The notes beneath the pieces were generated by a model, which saw only the letters and a program-made list of their open reading frames with translations, was not told the origin of the DNA and ran no database searches. This document shows, one piece after another, positions 39,390-48,736 of a stretch of DNA of 64,000 nucleotides (its first letter is position 1; each line of letters starts with the position of its first letter). The stretch lies in assembly GCA_965140365.1 (NCBI GenBank), contig OZ223196.1; one strand, given 5' to 3'. Position numbers and translations under genes: made by a program. This DNA comes from Hydrogenovibrio sp965140365 (GTDB lineage: Bacteria; Pseudomonadota; Gammaproteobacteria; Thiomicrospirales; Thiomicrospiraceae).

Positions 39390-41846
39390 TTAAGACTTCG
39401 TGCTTTCCAAAGCATCCTCTTTGGCCGGATTGGCTGACGTGTCCGCTTTGTCCGCTTGGCTTTCGTTTGACTTGGAAGCGGCTTCTTTCTCGGGTTTCTT
39501 AGCCGATTTGGCTGTGTCTGCCTGAGATTGAGATTCCGACTTCGATGTCTTCTGTGGCTTGGTTTGAGCTTGTTCCGCCTTTTTTTCAGCCGCAACGTTG
39601 TCCGTTTTCACATTGTCGTTGGAAGGTTTGGGCGCTTCCTGTGATGGCTTCGCATCGGTGTCCGGTGCCGGCAGATTGTGAATCGACATGGTTTCAGCAC
39701 CTTCCGGTTTGCGACGGCGACCGTTGTAGCTACGCGTGTTGTAGCGGCTTCGGCGTCTTGGGCGTTCGGAAGCCGTGTCTTTATTTCCATCTTTATTGGA
39801 TGGCGTGGCATCGGTTTCAGTGTTCTTCACCGTTTTGCCGACGGCTTTGCTTTCTTTAGACTCTTTGGCTTTGTTTGGCTTGTTATTCGCCTGTTTAGCA
39901 TTGTTGTCGGTGACCGTTTCGTTTTTGTCGGTATTGTTAGTGCGTGAACGAGGGCGACGACGTCTGTTGTCTTTCCCTTCGGTTTTTCGTTCGCCGGATT
40001 TGGCATCGGTACGGTCGTTGCGTTTGTTGTCGCGGCGGCCGTCATTCTTTTCGGAACTGTCTTTCTCGGATGAGCGACGTCGGTTATTGTTGCGCGAACG
40101 GTTATTTCGGTTGCCGTTACGTCCGTTATTCCGGGAGCGATTTTCTTTTTTGGGTTCTTCTTCCGCTTGTTCCTGTTCGAATAAGGCTTTCCATAAACGT
40201 TTGAATAAACCGGGTTTAACTTCCTCTTTTGGCGCCGTCGGTGCCGGTGGCGGGGAGCTAGGCTGCATATTTTTGATGGCCGGTTCTTCTTTGGCTAGGT
40301 TCGGTTTGGCTTGCTGTTGTGCTTCTTCTTTCTCGATGACTTCTTTGATTTTATAACTGGAGTCAATCGCCATTTCATCGCCGATACGGGTTCTTTCCAT
40401 TCGGTAATCCGGCGTATCCAAGTGTTCGTTTGGAATCACGAGGATATGCAGATTGTGGCGATCTTCAATACCGGTAATCTGGTGGCGTTTTTCATTCAAT
40501 AAGAAAGTAGCGACTTCCACCGGAAGTTGCACGGTGACGCGACGGGTGTTTTCTTTCATGGCTTCTTCTTCGAGAAGGCGAAGCACGGATAGGGCGAGTG
40601 ATTGTACGCCGCGAATGACTCCGGTCCCTTTACAACGAGGGCAAACCATTTGGGTGGATTCTTCGATGGAAGGGCGCAGACGCTGACGTGACATTTCCAA
40701 CAGGCCGAAGCGTGAAATCTTGCCGATTTGCACGCGGGCACGGTCGGATTTCACCGCGTCACGCATTTTGTTTTCCACGTCACGTTGGTGACGGTTCGAG
40801 TGCATGTCGATGAAGTCAATCACCACCAGACCGCCGATGTCTCGCAAGCGAAGTTGGCGTGCGATTTCGCAGGCGGCTTCCAGGTTCGTGTGGTAAGCGG
40901 TTTCTTCGATGTCACCCCCTTTGGTGGAGCGACTGGAGTTGATGTCGATGGACGTCAAGGCTTCGGTGATATCGATGACGATGGCGCCGCCGGACGGCAA
41001 AGTCACTTCACGGGTATAGGCGGTTTCGATCTGCGATTCAACTTGGAAGCGCGTGAACAGTGGAATGGTATCCTGGTAAGGTTTGACTTTATAAACCTGA
41101 TGCGGCATGACATGTTGCACAAAGTCACGTGCTTTGTGGAAGGTTTCCATGTCGTCGATGATGATTTCGCCGATGTCCTGGCGCAGATAATCACGAATGG
41201 CGAGGATGACAATGTCGGATTCCTGATGAATCAGGAAAGGGGCGCTTTTTTCTGCGGAGGCTTTTTGAATGGCTTCCCACAGTTGCACCAGATAGTTTAC
41301 ACCCCATTGCAGTTCTTCGGTGGATTTGCCGACACCGGCGGTGCGGATAATCAACCCCATGCCTTCCGGCATATCCAAATCTTTCAGGGCATCACGGGTT
41401 TCGGAGCGATCGTCGCCTTCGATGCGGCGTGAGATGCCACCGGCTTTCGGGTTGTTCGGCATCATCACGACATACGGGCCTGCCAAAGTGATTTGCGTGG
41501 TCAGTGCCGCGCCTTTATTGCCCCGTTCTTCTTTTTGAACCTGAACGATGAGTTCCTGACCTTCGGATAGGATGTCCTTGATCGACAGGCGTTCGCCTTT
41601 GGCGTTTTCAGGGTAATATTCTTCGGCGACTTCCTTGAAAGGCAGGAAGCCGTGGCGCTCGGCACCGTAGTCTACAAAAGCCGCTTCCAGACTCGGTTCA
41701 ATTCGAGTGACAGTGCCTTTGTAAATATTGGCTTTTTTCTTTTGGTGGTGTGGGGTTTCGACATCTAGATCATATAGTTTTTGACCATCGACTAAGGCAA
41801 TACGCACCTCTTCGGATTGCGTAGCGTTAATCAGCATTCTTTTCAT
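39390..41846 (-). CDS. rne: Ribonuclease E
   Basis: An 818-residue endoribonuclease, the core of the RNA degradosome. N-terminal catalytic half: S1 domain (KGTVTRIEPSLEAAFVDYGAERHGFLPFKEV), 5' sensor, DNase I-like domain with catalytic acids in IVIDITEALTSIDINS and LVVIDFIDMHSNRH, and the zinc link CPRCKGTG. The C-terminal 300 residues are disordered and rich in Arg, Asn, Lys and Ser (RSRNNGRNGNRNNRSRNNNR), a likely RNA-binding and partner-binding scaffold. It is shorter than the E. coli enzyme (about 1060). The long 5' region suggests autoregulation. Confidence 0.95.
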   Translation of the reverse strand: MKRMLINATQSEEVRIALVDGQKLYDLDVETPHHQKKKANIYKGTVTRIEPSLEAAFVDYGAERHGFLPFKEVAEEYYPENAKGERLSIKDILSEGQELIVQVQKEERGNKGAALTTQITLAGPYVVMMPNNPKAGGISRRIEGDDRSETRDALKDLDMPEGMGLIIRTAGVGKSTEELQWGVNYLVQLWEAIQKASAEKSAPFLIHQESDIVILAIRDYLRQDIGEIIIDDMETFHKARDFVQHVMPHQVYKVKPYQDTIPLFTRFQVESQIETAYTREVTLPSGGAIVIDITEALTSIDINSSRSTKGGDIEETAYHTNLEAACEIARQLRLRDIGGLVVIDFIDMHSNRHQRDVENKMRDAVKSDRARVQIGKISRFGLLEMSRQRLRPSIEESTQMVCPRCKGTGVIRGVQSLALSVLRLLEEEAMKENTRRVTVQLPVEVATFLLNEKRHQITGIEDRHNLHILVIPNEHLDTPDYRMERTRIGDEMAIDSSYKIKEVIEKEEAQQQAKPNLAKEEPAIKNMQPSSPPPAPTAPKEEVKPGLFKRLWKALFEQEQAEEEPKKENRSRNNGRNGNRNNRSRNNNRRRSSEKDSSEKNDGRRDNKRNDRTDAKSGERKTEGKDNRRRRPRSRTNNTDKNETVTDNNAKQANNKPNKAKESKESKAVGKTVKNTETDATPSNKDGNKDTASERPRRRSRYNTRSYNGRRRKPEGAETMSIHNLPAPDTDAKPSQEAPKPSNDNVKTDNVAAEKKAEQAQTKPQKTSKSESQSQADTAKSAKKPEKEAASKSNESQADKADTSANPAKEDALESTKS

Positions 41847-42549
41847 GCGATTCTCTTTTATTTATTGTGAAGGAAGCTCGCATGTCGAAGCAGGGGGAAG
41901 GGGATAATACGAGAAAGGTCGCTGAGCGATTAGGCGTCTTGAATCAACCGTTTATTCTTGTTTGCAATGACCGGACTGTGGTTTGAATGGCCGGAAGTCG
42001 ATTGCTTTTTTTGAGGTTGTCGTTTTTTTCGAGCGGTTTATCGGTTGTGAATAAAATGGTAAACGCTCTTAGCCAATCAGAAGGGCAGGTTGCTGCGGTT
42101 CTAATTAATTTTGTTATTCGCTCAGTTCTTAATGCTTTTGCTCTCGTGTGGTTAGACCGTCGTCTTATGAACGTCGCGTTTGCTTGCGGGTGCGACGACT
42201 AACTTTTTATTCGCTTCTTAGCCTGCTGACAAGGTCACTTCAGGTTAAAAAATTCTTTAAGCGCTGTTTTTGGAAGCCGCAATAGCTTATTGATTTAAAT
42301 GAAAAACAGCTACTTTTATGTTCTTTTATTGCGCTTTAAATATAACATTCCTTGGCGCGCCATGCAATTTAAATATTTTCAGGCGTTGGTGAGGCCGTAG
42401 TGCAAGGGCATCCAGGAATGTCGACAAAGCCTGATTTAGGTATCGGGATAAGGTAAAATAGACGGTTTTTGGGCTAAATGGCCGTTTCACCCCGTTGGAT
42501 AAAGGTGGGTAAGTGGGCTAGGTTTAATTTTGGGAAGGCTTAAAAATTT
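41847..42549. other. Divergent rne/rluC intergenic region with long leaders
   Basis: About 700 bp without a supported gene. Toward rne, stems such as CGTCGC/GCGACG (42170-42205) and a G/A-rich stretch near 41905 suggest a structured 5' UTR, which in known rne genes allows RNase E to cleave its own message. Toward rluC, TAAAAT at about 42453 may be a -10 box. A short ORF at 41987-42202 has no ribosome site and looks spurious. Confidence 0.45.
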
Positions 42550-43485
42550 ATGGGTGTGAAGTTTCTTGAGGTGACATCGGAGGATGAAGGGCAGCGCCTG
42601 GATAATTTTTTGATGCGCCATTACCGTAATGTGCCTAAAACCTTGATTTATCGGATTATTCGTAAGGGTGAGGTGCGAGTCAATAAAGGGCGGGTGAAGC
42701 AGAATACACGCTTGGTTGACGGCGATGTGGTGCGAGTGCCGCCGATTAAAGTGCCGGAAAAGCATGAATCCACGGTGCCGACCGGTCAGTTGCAGCGCAT
42801 TGAAGACAGTATTTTGTATGAAGATAAAGACCTGATGGTGATTAATAAGCCGTCTGGTGTAGCGGTGCATGGCGGCAGTGGCATTCAATGGGGGTTGATT
42901 GAAGTGGTGCGCGCACTGCGCCCTCTGGCAAAGCGTTTGGAGTTGGTGCATCGTTTGGATCGGGAGACGTCGGGGTGTATTTTGTTGGCGAAAAAAGCTT
43001 CGGTGTTAAAAGCGCTGCATGAGCAGATTCGTGAAAATAAAATGAGCAAAGAATATCTGGCGCTGTTGACCCATCATTGGCCTAAAGGATTGGAAAAAAT
43101 TGATTTACCGTTGTTAAAAAACACCTTGAAATCCGGTGAGCGGGTCGTGAAAGTGTCGAAAGAAGGCAAACCGTCGGTGAGCTATTTTCGGGTGTTGGAG
43201 CGTTTTGACGATTGTGAATTGGCGGCGGTGCGCCTTAAGACCGGGCGAACCCATCAAATTCGGGTGCACGCTTTGTCGCAAGGTTGTCCGTTGGTGGGCG
43301 ATGATAAGTATGGCGATAAAACCTTGAATAAAGCGTATAAAAAGCTGGGTATGAAACGTTTGGCCCTGCATGCGCAATATCTGGGGTTTGAGCACCCGGT
43401 CACCCAGGCCTGGTTAAAAGTGGAAGCGCCATTACACGACGATTTTGAATTAACCTTGACGAATTTGCGGGGAGGAAAAGCATGA
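42550..43485 (+). CDS. rluC: 23S rRNA pseudouridine synthase RluC
   Basis: A 311-residue enzyme. Unlike RluA it has an N-terminal S4 RNA-binding domain (QRLDNFLMRHYRNVPKTLIYRIIRKGEVRVNKGRVKQNTRL). Catalytic domain: LVHRLDRETSGCILLAKKA with the catalytic Asp and KTGRTHQIRVHALSQGCPLVGDDKYG. In E. coli RluC modifies 23S positions 955, 2504 and 2580 and is also encoded beside rne. It carries a CCAGGCCTGG palindrome at 43404-43413. Its end overlaps the following phosphatase gene by four bases. Confidence 0.93.
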   Translation: MGVKFLEVTSEDEGQRLDNFLMRHYRNVPKTLIYRIIRKGEVRVNKGRVKQNTRLVDGDVVRVPPIKVPEKHESTVPTGQLQRIEDSILYEDKDLMVINKPSGVAVHGGSGIQWGLIEVVRALRPLAKRLELVHRLDRETSGCILLAKKASVLKALHEQIRENKMSKEYLALLTHHWPKGLEKIDLPLLKNTLKSGERVVKVSKEGKPSVSYFRVLERFDDCELAAVRLKTGRTHQIRVHALSQGCPLVGDDKYGDKTLNKAYKKLGMKRLALHAQYLGFEHPVTQAWLKVEAPLHDDFELTLTNLRGGKA

Positions 43486-44153
43486 CAAGGCAATACCAGT
43501 GTGTGATTTTTGACTGGGATGGAACGCTGATGAATTCGGAAGCACGCATTGTGTCGTCGATTCAGACAGCGGCCGAACGGGCCGGTTTTCCGGTATTGCC
43601 GTACGATGTTTCCAAGCAAATCATCGGCTTGAGTTTGGAGAAAGCAATTCTAACGCTGTATCCCGATGTGGATGCATCGGGCATTGAGGCGATGGCCAAG
43701 GGCTATACGGATTGTTTTTTGGATGAATCCTGTGTGCCGATGTTGCCGTTCGAGGGCGCGGAAGCCTTGTTGCAGTTCCTGCAAGGTGAGGGCGTGAAAG
43801 TCGCGATTGCCACCGGCAAGAGCCGAAAAGGTTTGGATCAGGTGTTGGATGAGGTCGGATTTGAACCCTATTTCCACTTTACTCGTACCCCGGTGGAGTC
43901 GGAATCCAAGCCGAGTCCGTTGATGTTGCAACAAATTTTGGATGAGTTCGATCTGGTGCCGGAGCAGGCGGTGATGGTGGGGGATACCGAATTTGACATG
44001 CAGATGGCGCAAACCATTGATATGGATCGGATTGCACTCAGTCATGGCGTGCATGAGTTGGAGCGCCTGCAAGGGTTTGACCCGGTGGCCAGTTTCGACG
44101 ATTTAATGTCGATGCAGGCCTGGTTAAAAGACCGATTGTTGCCGCACGGTTAA
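43482..44153 (+). CDS. HAD-family hydrolase (phosphoglycolate-phosphatase-like)
   Basis: A 223-residue HAD phosphatase of subfamily IA. Motif I is IFDWDGTLMNSE (nucleophile Asp and general acid Asp), motif II is VAIATGKSRKG, motif III is the Lys in ESKPSP, and motif IV is MVGDTEFDMQMA. The cap domain is alpha-helical. The substrate cannot be read from sequence. Its start overlaps rluC, an arrangement common in gammaproteobacteria. Confidence 0.88.
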   Translation: MTRQYQCVIFDWDGTLMNSEARIVSSIQTAAERAGFPVLPYDVSKQIIGLSLEKAILTLYPDVDASGIEAMAKGYTDCFLDESCVPMLPFEGAEALLQFLQGEGVKVAIATGKSRKGLDQVLDEVGFEPYFHFTRTPVESESKPSPLMLQQILDEFDLVPEQAVMVGDTEFDMQMAQTIDMDRIALSHGVHELERLQGFDPVASFDDLMSMQAWLKDRLLPHG

Positions 44154-44184
44154 ATGGCCAAGTGGCGAATGGTCGCCGGGTGCG

Positions 44185-44793
44185 TTAATCCGGCAGGTAA
44201 GGCAGTTGCAGGCCGCATTGTCTTAAGAAATGCGTCAAGTCAATCAGCGGCAAGCCGATTAAGGCGTTCGGATCTTTGCCTTCTATCGATTCAAATAGCG
44301 TGATGCCCAAACCTTCGGATTTGAAGCTTCCAGCGCACTGGTAAGGTTCTTCGAGTACCAGGTAGTTGTGAATGTCGGTTTCTGTCAGGGTGCGGAAAGT
44401 GACGCGTGTTTCATCCAATGTTTGTTGGGAGGTGTTATGGCGAGTGTCCAAAACCACCAGGCCTGTCCAAAAGGTAATGGTTTGCCCGCTGAATTGCCGA
44501 AGCTGCTTAACGGCGTTTTCGTAATGGTGTGGTTTGCCGATGGGGCGGTCCTGGAAACTGGCGCTTTGGTCGGAGGCAATGATCAGTGCGTTCGGGTAGC
44601 TCGGGGCGATGGCTTTGGCTTTTGCCAGTGACAGACGGCTGACCATTTCGGCAACCGTTTCGTTGGTTTGTGGGGTTTCATCGACCTCGGGTTTGGCTGT
44701 TTCAAACGGTACGCCGAGTTTTTCCAATAACATTTTGCGGAAGGGGGAGGTCGATGCCAGAACGATTTGTGGGTGAGATGACGTCGAAGTCAT
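44185..44793 (-). CDS. Maf-like nucleotide pyrophosphatase (YceF type)
   Basis: A 202-residue house-cleaning nucleotide pyrophosphatase. It starts IVLASTSPFRKMLLEKLGVPFE, the S-R-R/K-type substrate pocket of Maf proteins, followed by ALIIASDQSASF and a conserved RVTFRTLTETDI segment. In E. coli the YceF member acts on m7GTP and lies between rluC and yceD, as here, but on the opposite strand to its neighbours. A one-mismatch palindrome copy lies at 44457-44466. Confidence 0.88.
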   Translation of the reverse strand: MTSTSSHPQIVLASTSPFRKMLLEKLGVPFETAKPEVDETPQTNETVAEMVSRLSLAKAKAIAPSYPNALIIASDQSASFQDRPIGKPHHYENAVKQLRQFSGQTITFWTGLVVLDTRHNTSQQTLDETRVTFRTLTETDIHNYLVLEEPYQCAGSFKSEGLGITLFESIEGKDPNALIGLPLIDLTHFLRQCGLQLPYLPD

Positions 44794-44884
44794 GCTAGGC
44801 CTTTGTTTTTTTTAAATTTTGCGAAAATGGTGTGACGGATATTATCGTCATTTATTTTTGACTTTGGGATGTAATGGGGGTATT

Positions 44885-45424
44885 ATGCGCGCCATGTTTG
44901 ACAAGCTTCCGGATTTGATTGACCCTGTTTACTCTTCGCAACATGATAAACGATTTGTTGCGCGAGTCAATCAGGCGCGTTTTCCACGCTTGAAGCAGCT
45001 GCTTGTTTCGACAGAACATGATGTGGAGGTGGACGTGCACTTTTATTATCATCCGCAATACAAAATGCATGCGTTTGATATGCAATTGGACACGATTTTC
45101 ACGTTGGAATGTCAACGCTCGTTAAAAAGTTTTGATTATCCTTCTTCATCATCGGTTACCGGTGTGTTCGTTGAGTCAATGGCTCTGGCCGAAGAGTTGC
45201 CTTCCGACGTGGAAGTGTATGAAATGTCGGAAGAGAAAATCTCATTGATGGATTTGGTTGAAGACGAACTGATGTTGTCAGTGCCTTTGTCTGCAATTGA
45301 TAACGCCAGTGAGATGGAATACCAGAATCCGCCTGAGGAAAACACTCTGCCGGAAGATAAAGAATTAGAAAAAAAGGAAAATCCTTTCGCCGCTTTGAAA
45401 GGATTGAAAGACAACCCGAATTAA
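44885..45424 (+). CDS. yceD: YceD-family (DUF177) protein
   Basis: A 179-residue protein of the DUF177 family, which is needed for normal 23S rRNA accumulation in some bacteria. The conserved centre TIFTLECQRSLKSF carries one Cys of the usual pair. Residues 100-170 are acidic (EMSEEKISLMDLVEDELMLSVP). I start at ATG 44885 (MRAMFDKLPDLIDP) or possibly 44894; the frame extends upstream to 44819 without a ribosome site. It precedes rpmF by 18 bp, as usual. Confidence 0.88.
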   Translation: MRAMFDKLPDLIDPVYSSQHDKRFVARVNQARFPRLKQLLVSTEHDVEVDVHFYYHPQYKMHAFDMQLDTIFTLECQRSLKSFDYPSSSSVTGVFVESMALAEELPSDVEVYEMSEEKISLMDLVEDELMLSVPLSAIDNASEMEYQNPPEENTLPEDKELEKKENPFAALKGLKDNPN

Positions 45425-45442
45425 TATTCAGGAGAATTTAAG

Positions 45443-45616
45443 ATGGCTGTACAAAAAAGTCGTAAAACCCCTTCAAGACGTGGTATGCGTCGTTCGCACG
45501 ATGCGTTGACCACTGCGCCGATCACCGTTGATGAAACCACTGGTGAAGTTCATCGTCGTCATCATGTAACGGCTGATGGTTACTATAAAGGCAAAAAAGT
45601 CATTCAAGACAAATAA
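45443..45616 (+). CDS. rpmF: 50S ribosomal protein L32
   Basis: A 57-residue protein beginning MAVQKSRKTPSRRGMRRSHDAL, the diagnostic L32 start, and ending YYKGKKVIQDK. CAGGAG stands before the ATG. No zinc-binding Cys pair is present, so it is a cysteine-free (C-minus) form. It is followed by an intrinsic terminator. Confidence 0.97.
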   Translation: MAVQKSRKTPSRRGMRRSHDALTTAPITVDETTGEVHRRHHVTADGYYKGKKVIQDK

Positions 45617-45627
45617 TCTTTTTAGGG

Positions 45628-45656
45628 AACCCCGGTCGCTCGATCGGGGTTTCTCA
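45628..45656 (+). terminator. rpmF terminator
   Basis: AACCCCG (45628-45634), ten-base loop and CGGGGTT (45645-45651), followed by TCTCATTTC. Probably a partial stop between yceD-rpmF and plsX. Confidence 0.7.
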
Positions 45657-45711
45657 TTTCTTTTGCATTCCCCATTCTATTTTTTTGGATTACTATTTTT
45701 AGGATCTGACC

Positions 45712-46752
45712 TTGAGTATTAAAATTGCTATCGATGCGATGGGCGGTGACCACGGTATTAAGGTAACTGTTCCAGCTTCCTTGGAAGCTTTGTCAAAATT
45801 TCCGGATCTTTCGATTGTGTTAGTGGGTAATCAACCCCTGATTGAAAAGGCACTGGCGTCACATCAGTATGATGAGTCACGGTTGTCGGTCGAACATGCG
45901 GAACAAATTGTTGAGATGGATGATTTGCCTTCCAAGGCCTTGCGAAATAAACGTAAATCGTCCATGCGTATTGCGTTGAATCTGGTGAAAGAAGACGTTG
46001 CTCAGGCAGCGGTCAGTGCCGGTAATACCGGGGCCCTGATGGCGGTTTCCAAGTTTGTGCTGAAAACCCTGCCGGGGATTGATCGTCCGGCCATTTGTAC
46101 TCAAATGCCGACGATGAAAGGTCATGTGCATGTATTGGATTTGGGTGCGAACGTCGGCGCCGACGGCCAGAGTTTGGCGCAATTTGGCGTGATGGGATCG
46201 GTCTTGGCGAACGCGGTTGATAATAACGCCAAGCCTCGCGTGGCGTTATTGAATATCGGCGAAGAAGAGATTAAAGGGCATCAGCGTATTAAGGATGCCA
46301 ATGAATTATTGAAAAACAGTTCCATTAATTACGTTGGTTATGTGGAAGGCGATGAAATCTATCAAGGTGATGTTGATGTGGTTTCCTGTGACGGGTTTGA
46401 CGGCAATGTGGCATTGAAGTCCAGTGAAGGGGTTGCCAAAATGATCGCCTTCTATTTGAAAGACGCCTTTAATAAAAATCTACTGACCAAATTGGCCGGT
46501 TTGGTGGCTTACCCTGTCTTGAAAGCTTTTAAAGAAAAAGTCGACCCTAGACGTTATAATGGGGCCTCATTGTTGGGGTTACGTAAAATTGTCATTAAAA
46601 GTCATGGCGGTGCCGATGCCTTTTCGTTTTATCACGCCATTGCCGAAGCGCGCTTGGAAGTGATCAAAAACGTTCCGGAGTTGATTGCATCGGAAGTGAA
46701 AACGATTCTGGATAGCCATACCGACGACACTCCTTTGGAAAAACAAGAATAA
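45712..46752 (+). CDS. plsX: Phosphate acyltransferase PlsX
   Basis: A 346-residue peripheral membrane enzyme that converts acyl-ACP to acyl-phosphate for phospholipid synthesis. It starts MSIKIAIDAMGGDHG from a TTG codon with AGGA eight bases upstream. Further family segments are VSAGNTGALMAVSKF, LDLGANVGADGQSLAQF and VSCDGFDGNVALKSSEG. First gene of the fatty-acid cluster. Confidence 0.95.
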   Translation: MSIKIAIDAMGGDHGIKVTVPASLEALSKFPDLSIVLVGNQPLIEKALASHQYDESRLSVEHAEQIVEMDDLPSKALRNKRKSSMRIALNLVKEDVAQAAVSAGNTGALMAVSKFVLKTLPGIDRPAICTQMPTMKGHVHVLDLGANVGADGQSLAQFGVMGSVLANAVDNNAKPRVALLNIGEEEIKGHQRIKDANELLKNSSINYVGYVEGDEIYQGDVDVVSCDGFDGNVALKSSEGVAKMIAFYLKDAFNKNLLTKLAGLVAYPVLKAFKEKVDPRRYNGASLLGLRKIVIKSHGGADAFSFYHAIAEARLEVIKNVPELIASEVKTILDSHTDDTPLEKQE

Positions 46753-46776
46753 CAGGCGACAGCTAAAGCAGGTCTT

Positions 46777-47754
46777 ATGAGTCAAAAAATCTACAGTCGA
46801 ATTATTGGAACGGGAGGTTACCTCCCTGAAAAGGTGATGACCAACGCCGATTTGGAAAAAATGGTGGACACCAGCGACGAGTGGATTCGAGAAAGGACCG
46901 GGATTGAAGAAAGACGCATTGCGGCCGAAGGTCAAACTACCTGTGATTTGGCCGAGCAAGCTTCGCTACAAGCATTGGAAATGGCTGGCGTGACACCTCA
47001 AGAACTCGATATGATTCTGGTGGCCACCACGACACCTGATAAAATTTTTCCAAGTACCGCAACTCTGTTGCAAGCCCGTTTGGGCAACCACGGTGCGCCA
47101 GCTTTCGATTTACAAGCTGTTTGCACCGGTTTTGTGTACGCTTTGAGTGTTGCAGACCAATACATTAAAACCGGCATGGCTCAACGTGTTTTGGTGGTAG
47201 GGGCGGAAACCTTGTCTCGTATCACCAACTGGGAAGACCGTAATACCTGCGTGTTGTTTGGCGATGGTGCCGGTGCGGTGGTGCTCGAAGCCTCGGAAGA
47301 AACCGGTGTTTTATCTACGCACCTGCATGCCGACGGTCAGTATGAAGAGTTGTTGCATGTCCCGTCCGGCCCGTCCAAGGTACCACAAACCGATGAGGTG
47401 GCAGAAAGAACCATGTCAATGAAAGGCAATGAAGTGTTTAAGATTGCCGTGAACACGCTTAGCCAAATTGCCGCGGAAACACTGGCCGCCAACCAAATGC
47501 AGAAAGAAGACTTGGATTGGTTGGTGCCGCATCAAGCCAATTCCCGCATTATTAAAGCCACGGCGCGCAAATTGAAATTGGGCGACGATCAAACCGTGAT
47601 GACGGTCAGAAAACACGCCAATACCTCCAGCGCGTCGATTCCGTTGGCATTGAATGAAGCGGTCCGCGACGGTCGCATTCAGAAGAACCAGGTGGTGCTG
47701 TTGGAAGCTTTTGGTGGCGGCTTTACGTGGGGCTCCGCTCTGCTTCGGTTCTGA
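46777..47754 (+). CDS. fabH: 3-oxoacyl-ACP synthase III (FabH)
   Basis: A 325-residue condensing enzyme that joins acetyl-CoA and malonyl-ACP to start fatty-acid synthesis. The catalytic Cys is in FDLQAVCTGFVYAL (about residue 114), the His in WLVPHQANSRII and the Asn in KHANTSSASIP. It follows plsX by 24 bp. A one-mismatch copy of the window palindrome (47756-47765) lies just past its stop. Confidence 0.96.
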   Translation: MSQKIYSRIIGTGGYLPEKVMTNADLEKMVDTSDEWIRERTGIEERRIAAEGQTTCDLAEQASLQALEMAGVTPQELDMILVATTTPDKIFPSTATLLQARLGNHGAPAFDLQAVCTGFVYALSVADQYIKTGMAQRVLVVGAETLSRITNWEDRNTCVLFGDGAGAVVLEASEETGVLSTHLHADGQYEELLHVPSGPSKVPQTDEVAERTMSMKGNEVFKIAVNTLSQIAAETLAANQMQKEDLDWLVPHQANSRIIKATARKLKLGDDQTVMTVRKHANTSSASIPLALNEAVRDGRIQKNQVVLLEAFGGGFTWGSALLRF

Positions 47755-47803
47755 AGCAGGCCTGGTCAGAATTCAGATTAATCAGATTTAAGGAACGTTT
47801 ATT

Positions 47804-48727
47804 ATGTCATACGCGTTTGTTTTTCCCGGCCAAGGATCGCAATCCGTCGGAATGCTGGCCGATATGGCCGATAGCCATCCTGTTGTAAAATCCACCTTTG
47901 ACGAAGCCTCCGAGGCGTTAGGCTACGACCTTTGGAGTCTGGTACAAAACGGTCCGGATGAAAAATTGAACCAAACCGATGTGACGCAACCGGCCATGTT
48001 GACGTCGGGTATCGCCATTTGGCATGCCATGGCGGAACAGAAAACCTTGGCACCGGCCTATCTGGCCGGGCACTCCCTGGGCGAGTACACGGCTTTGGTT
48101 GCCGCGGGTGTGATGAGCCTGGCGCAAGGCGTGGAACTGGTGGCTGAACGCGGGCGCTTGATGCAATCCGCCGTACCGGCCGGTGAAGGCGCCATGGCCG
48201 CTGTCCTGGGGTTGGAAGATCAACAGATTGTTGACATTTGTGCCGCTGCAGACGGTGTGGTGGAGGCGGTGAATTTCAATTCTCCGGGCCAAGTGGTGAT
48301 TGCCGGCGCGAAAACCGCGGTGGATGCTATTTTGCCGGTGTTTGAAGAGGCGGGTGCGAAACGCGTCGTACCGTTGGCGGTCAGTGTGCCGTCTCATTGC
48401 TCCTTGATGAAGCCGGCCGCGGAGGCTTTAGCGGATAAGTTGGCCGGCATGACATTGAACATTCCGGCGATTCCGGTACTGCATAACGTCAATGTCGAAA
48501 CTTCCACTTCGGAAGCGGAAATCAAACAGGCATTAGTGGAACAATTGTACCGTCCGGTGCAATGGGTGAAGACGGTTGAAAAAATGAAAGCCCTGGGGGT
48601 CGAGCGTTTATACGAGCTGGGTCCGGGCAAGGTGTTGATGGGGTTGAACCGTCGCATTGATCGTAAAATGGGGATGCAAGCCGTTTACGATTCGGCTACA
48701 CTTACGGCATCGTTGGAAACTCTCTAA
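47804..48727 (+). CDS. fabD: Malonyl-CoA:ACP transacylase (FabD)
   Basis: A 307-residue enzyme that loads malonyl groups onto ACP. The family hallmarks are FVFPGQGSQSVGML at the N-terminus and the nucleophile Ser in LAGHSLGEYTALVAAG (about residue 92). The catalytic His is in VPSHCSLMKPAAE. It is ten bases from fabG. Confidence 0.96.
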   Translation: MSYAFVFPGQGSQSVGMLADMADSHPVVKSTFDEASEALGYDLWSLVQNGPDEKLNQTDVTQPAMLTSGIAIWHAMAEQKTLAPAYLAGHSLGEYTALVAAGVMSLAQGVELVAERGRLMQSAVPAGEGAMAAVLGLEDQQIVDICAAADGVVEAVNFNSPGQVVIAGAKTAVDAILPVFEEAGAKRVVPLAVSVPSHCSLMKPAAEALADKLAGMTLNIPAIPVLHNVNVETSTSEAEIKQALVEQLYRPVQWVKTVEKMKALGVERLYELGPGKVLMGLNRRIDRKMGMQAVYDSATLTASLETL

Positions 48728-48736
48728 GGAAGACCT

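Noticed and set aside
39545..40356. Long ORFs antisense to the 3' part of rne
   Set aside because: The Arg/Asn/Lys-rich RNase E tail leaves few stops on the other strand. Leu/Phe/Ser-rich translations with no ribosome site.
41987..42202. 71-residue ORF in the rne/rluC gap
   Set aside because: No ribosome site, Phe/Leu/Val-rich translation without family resemblance; the region is better explained as leader DNA.
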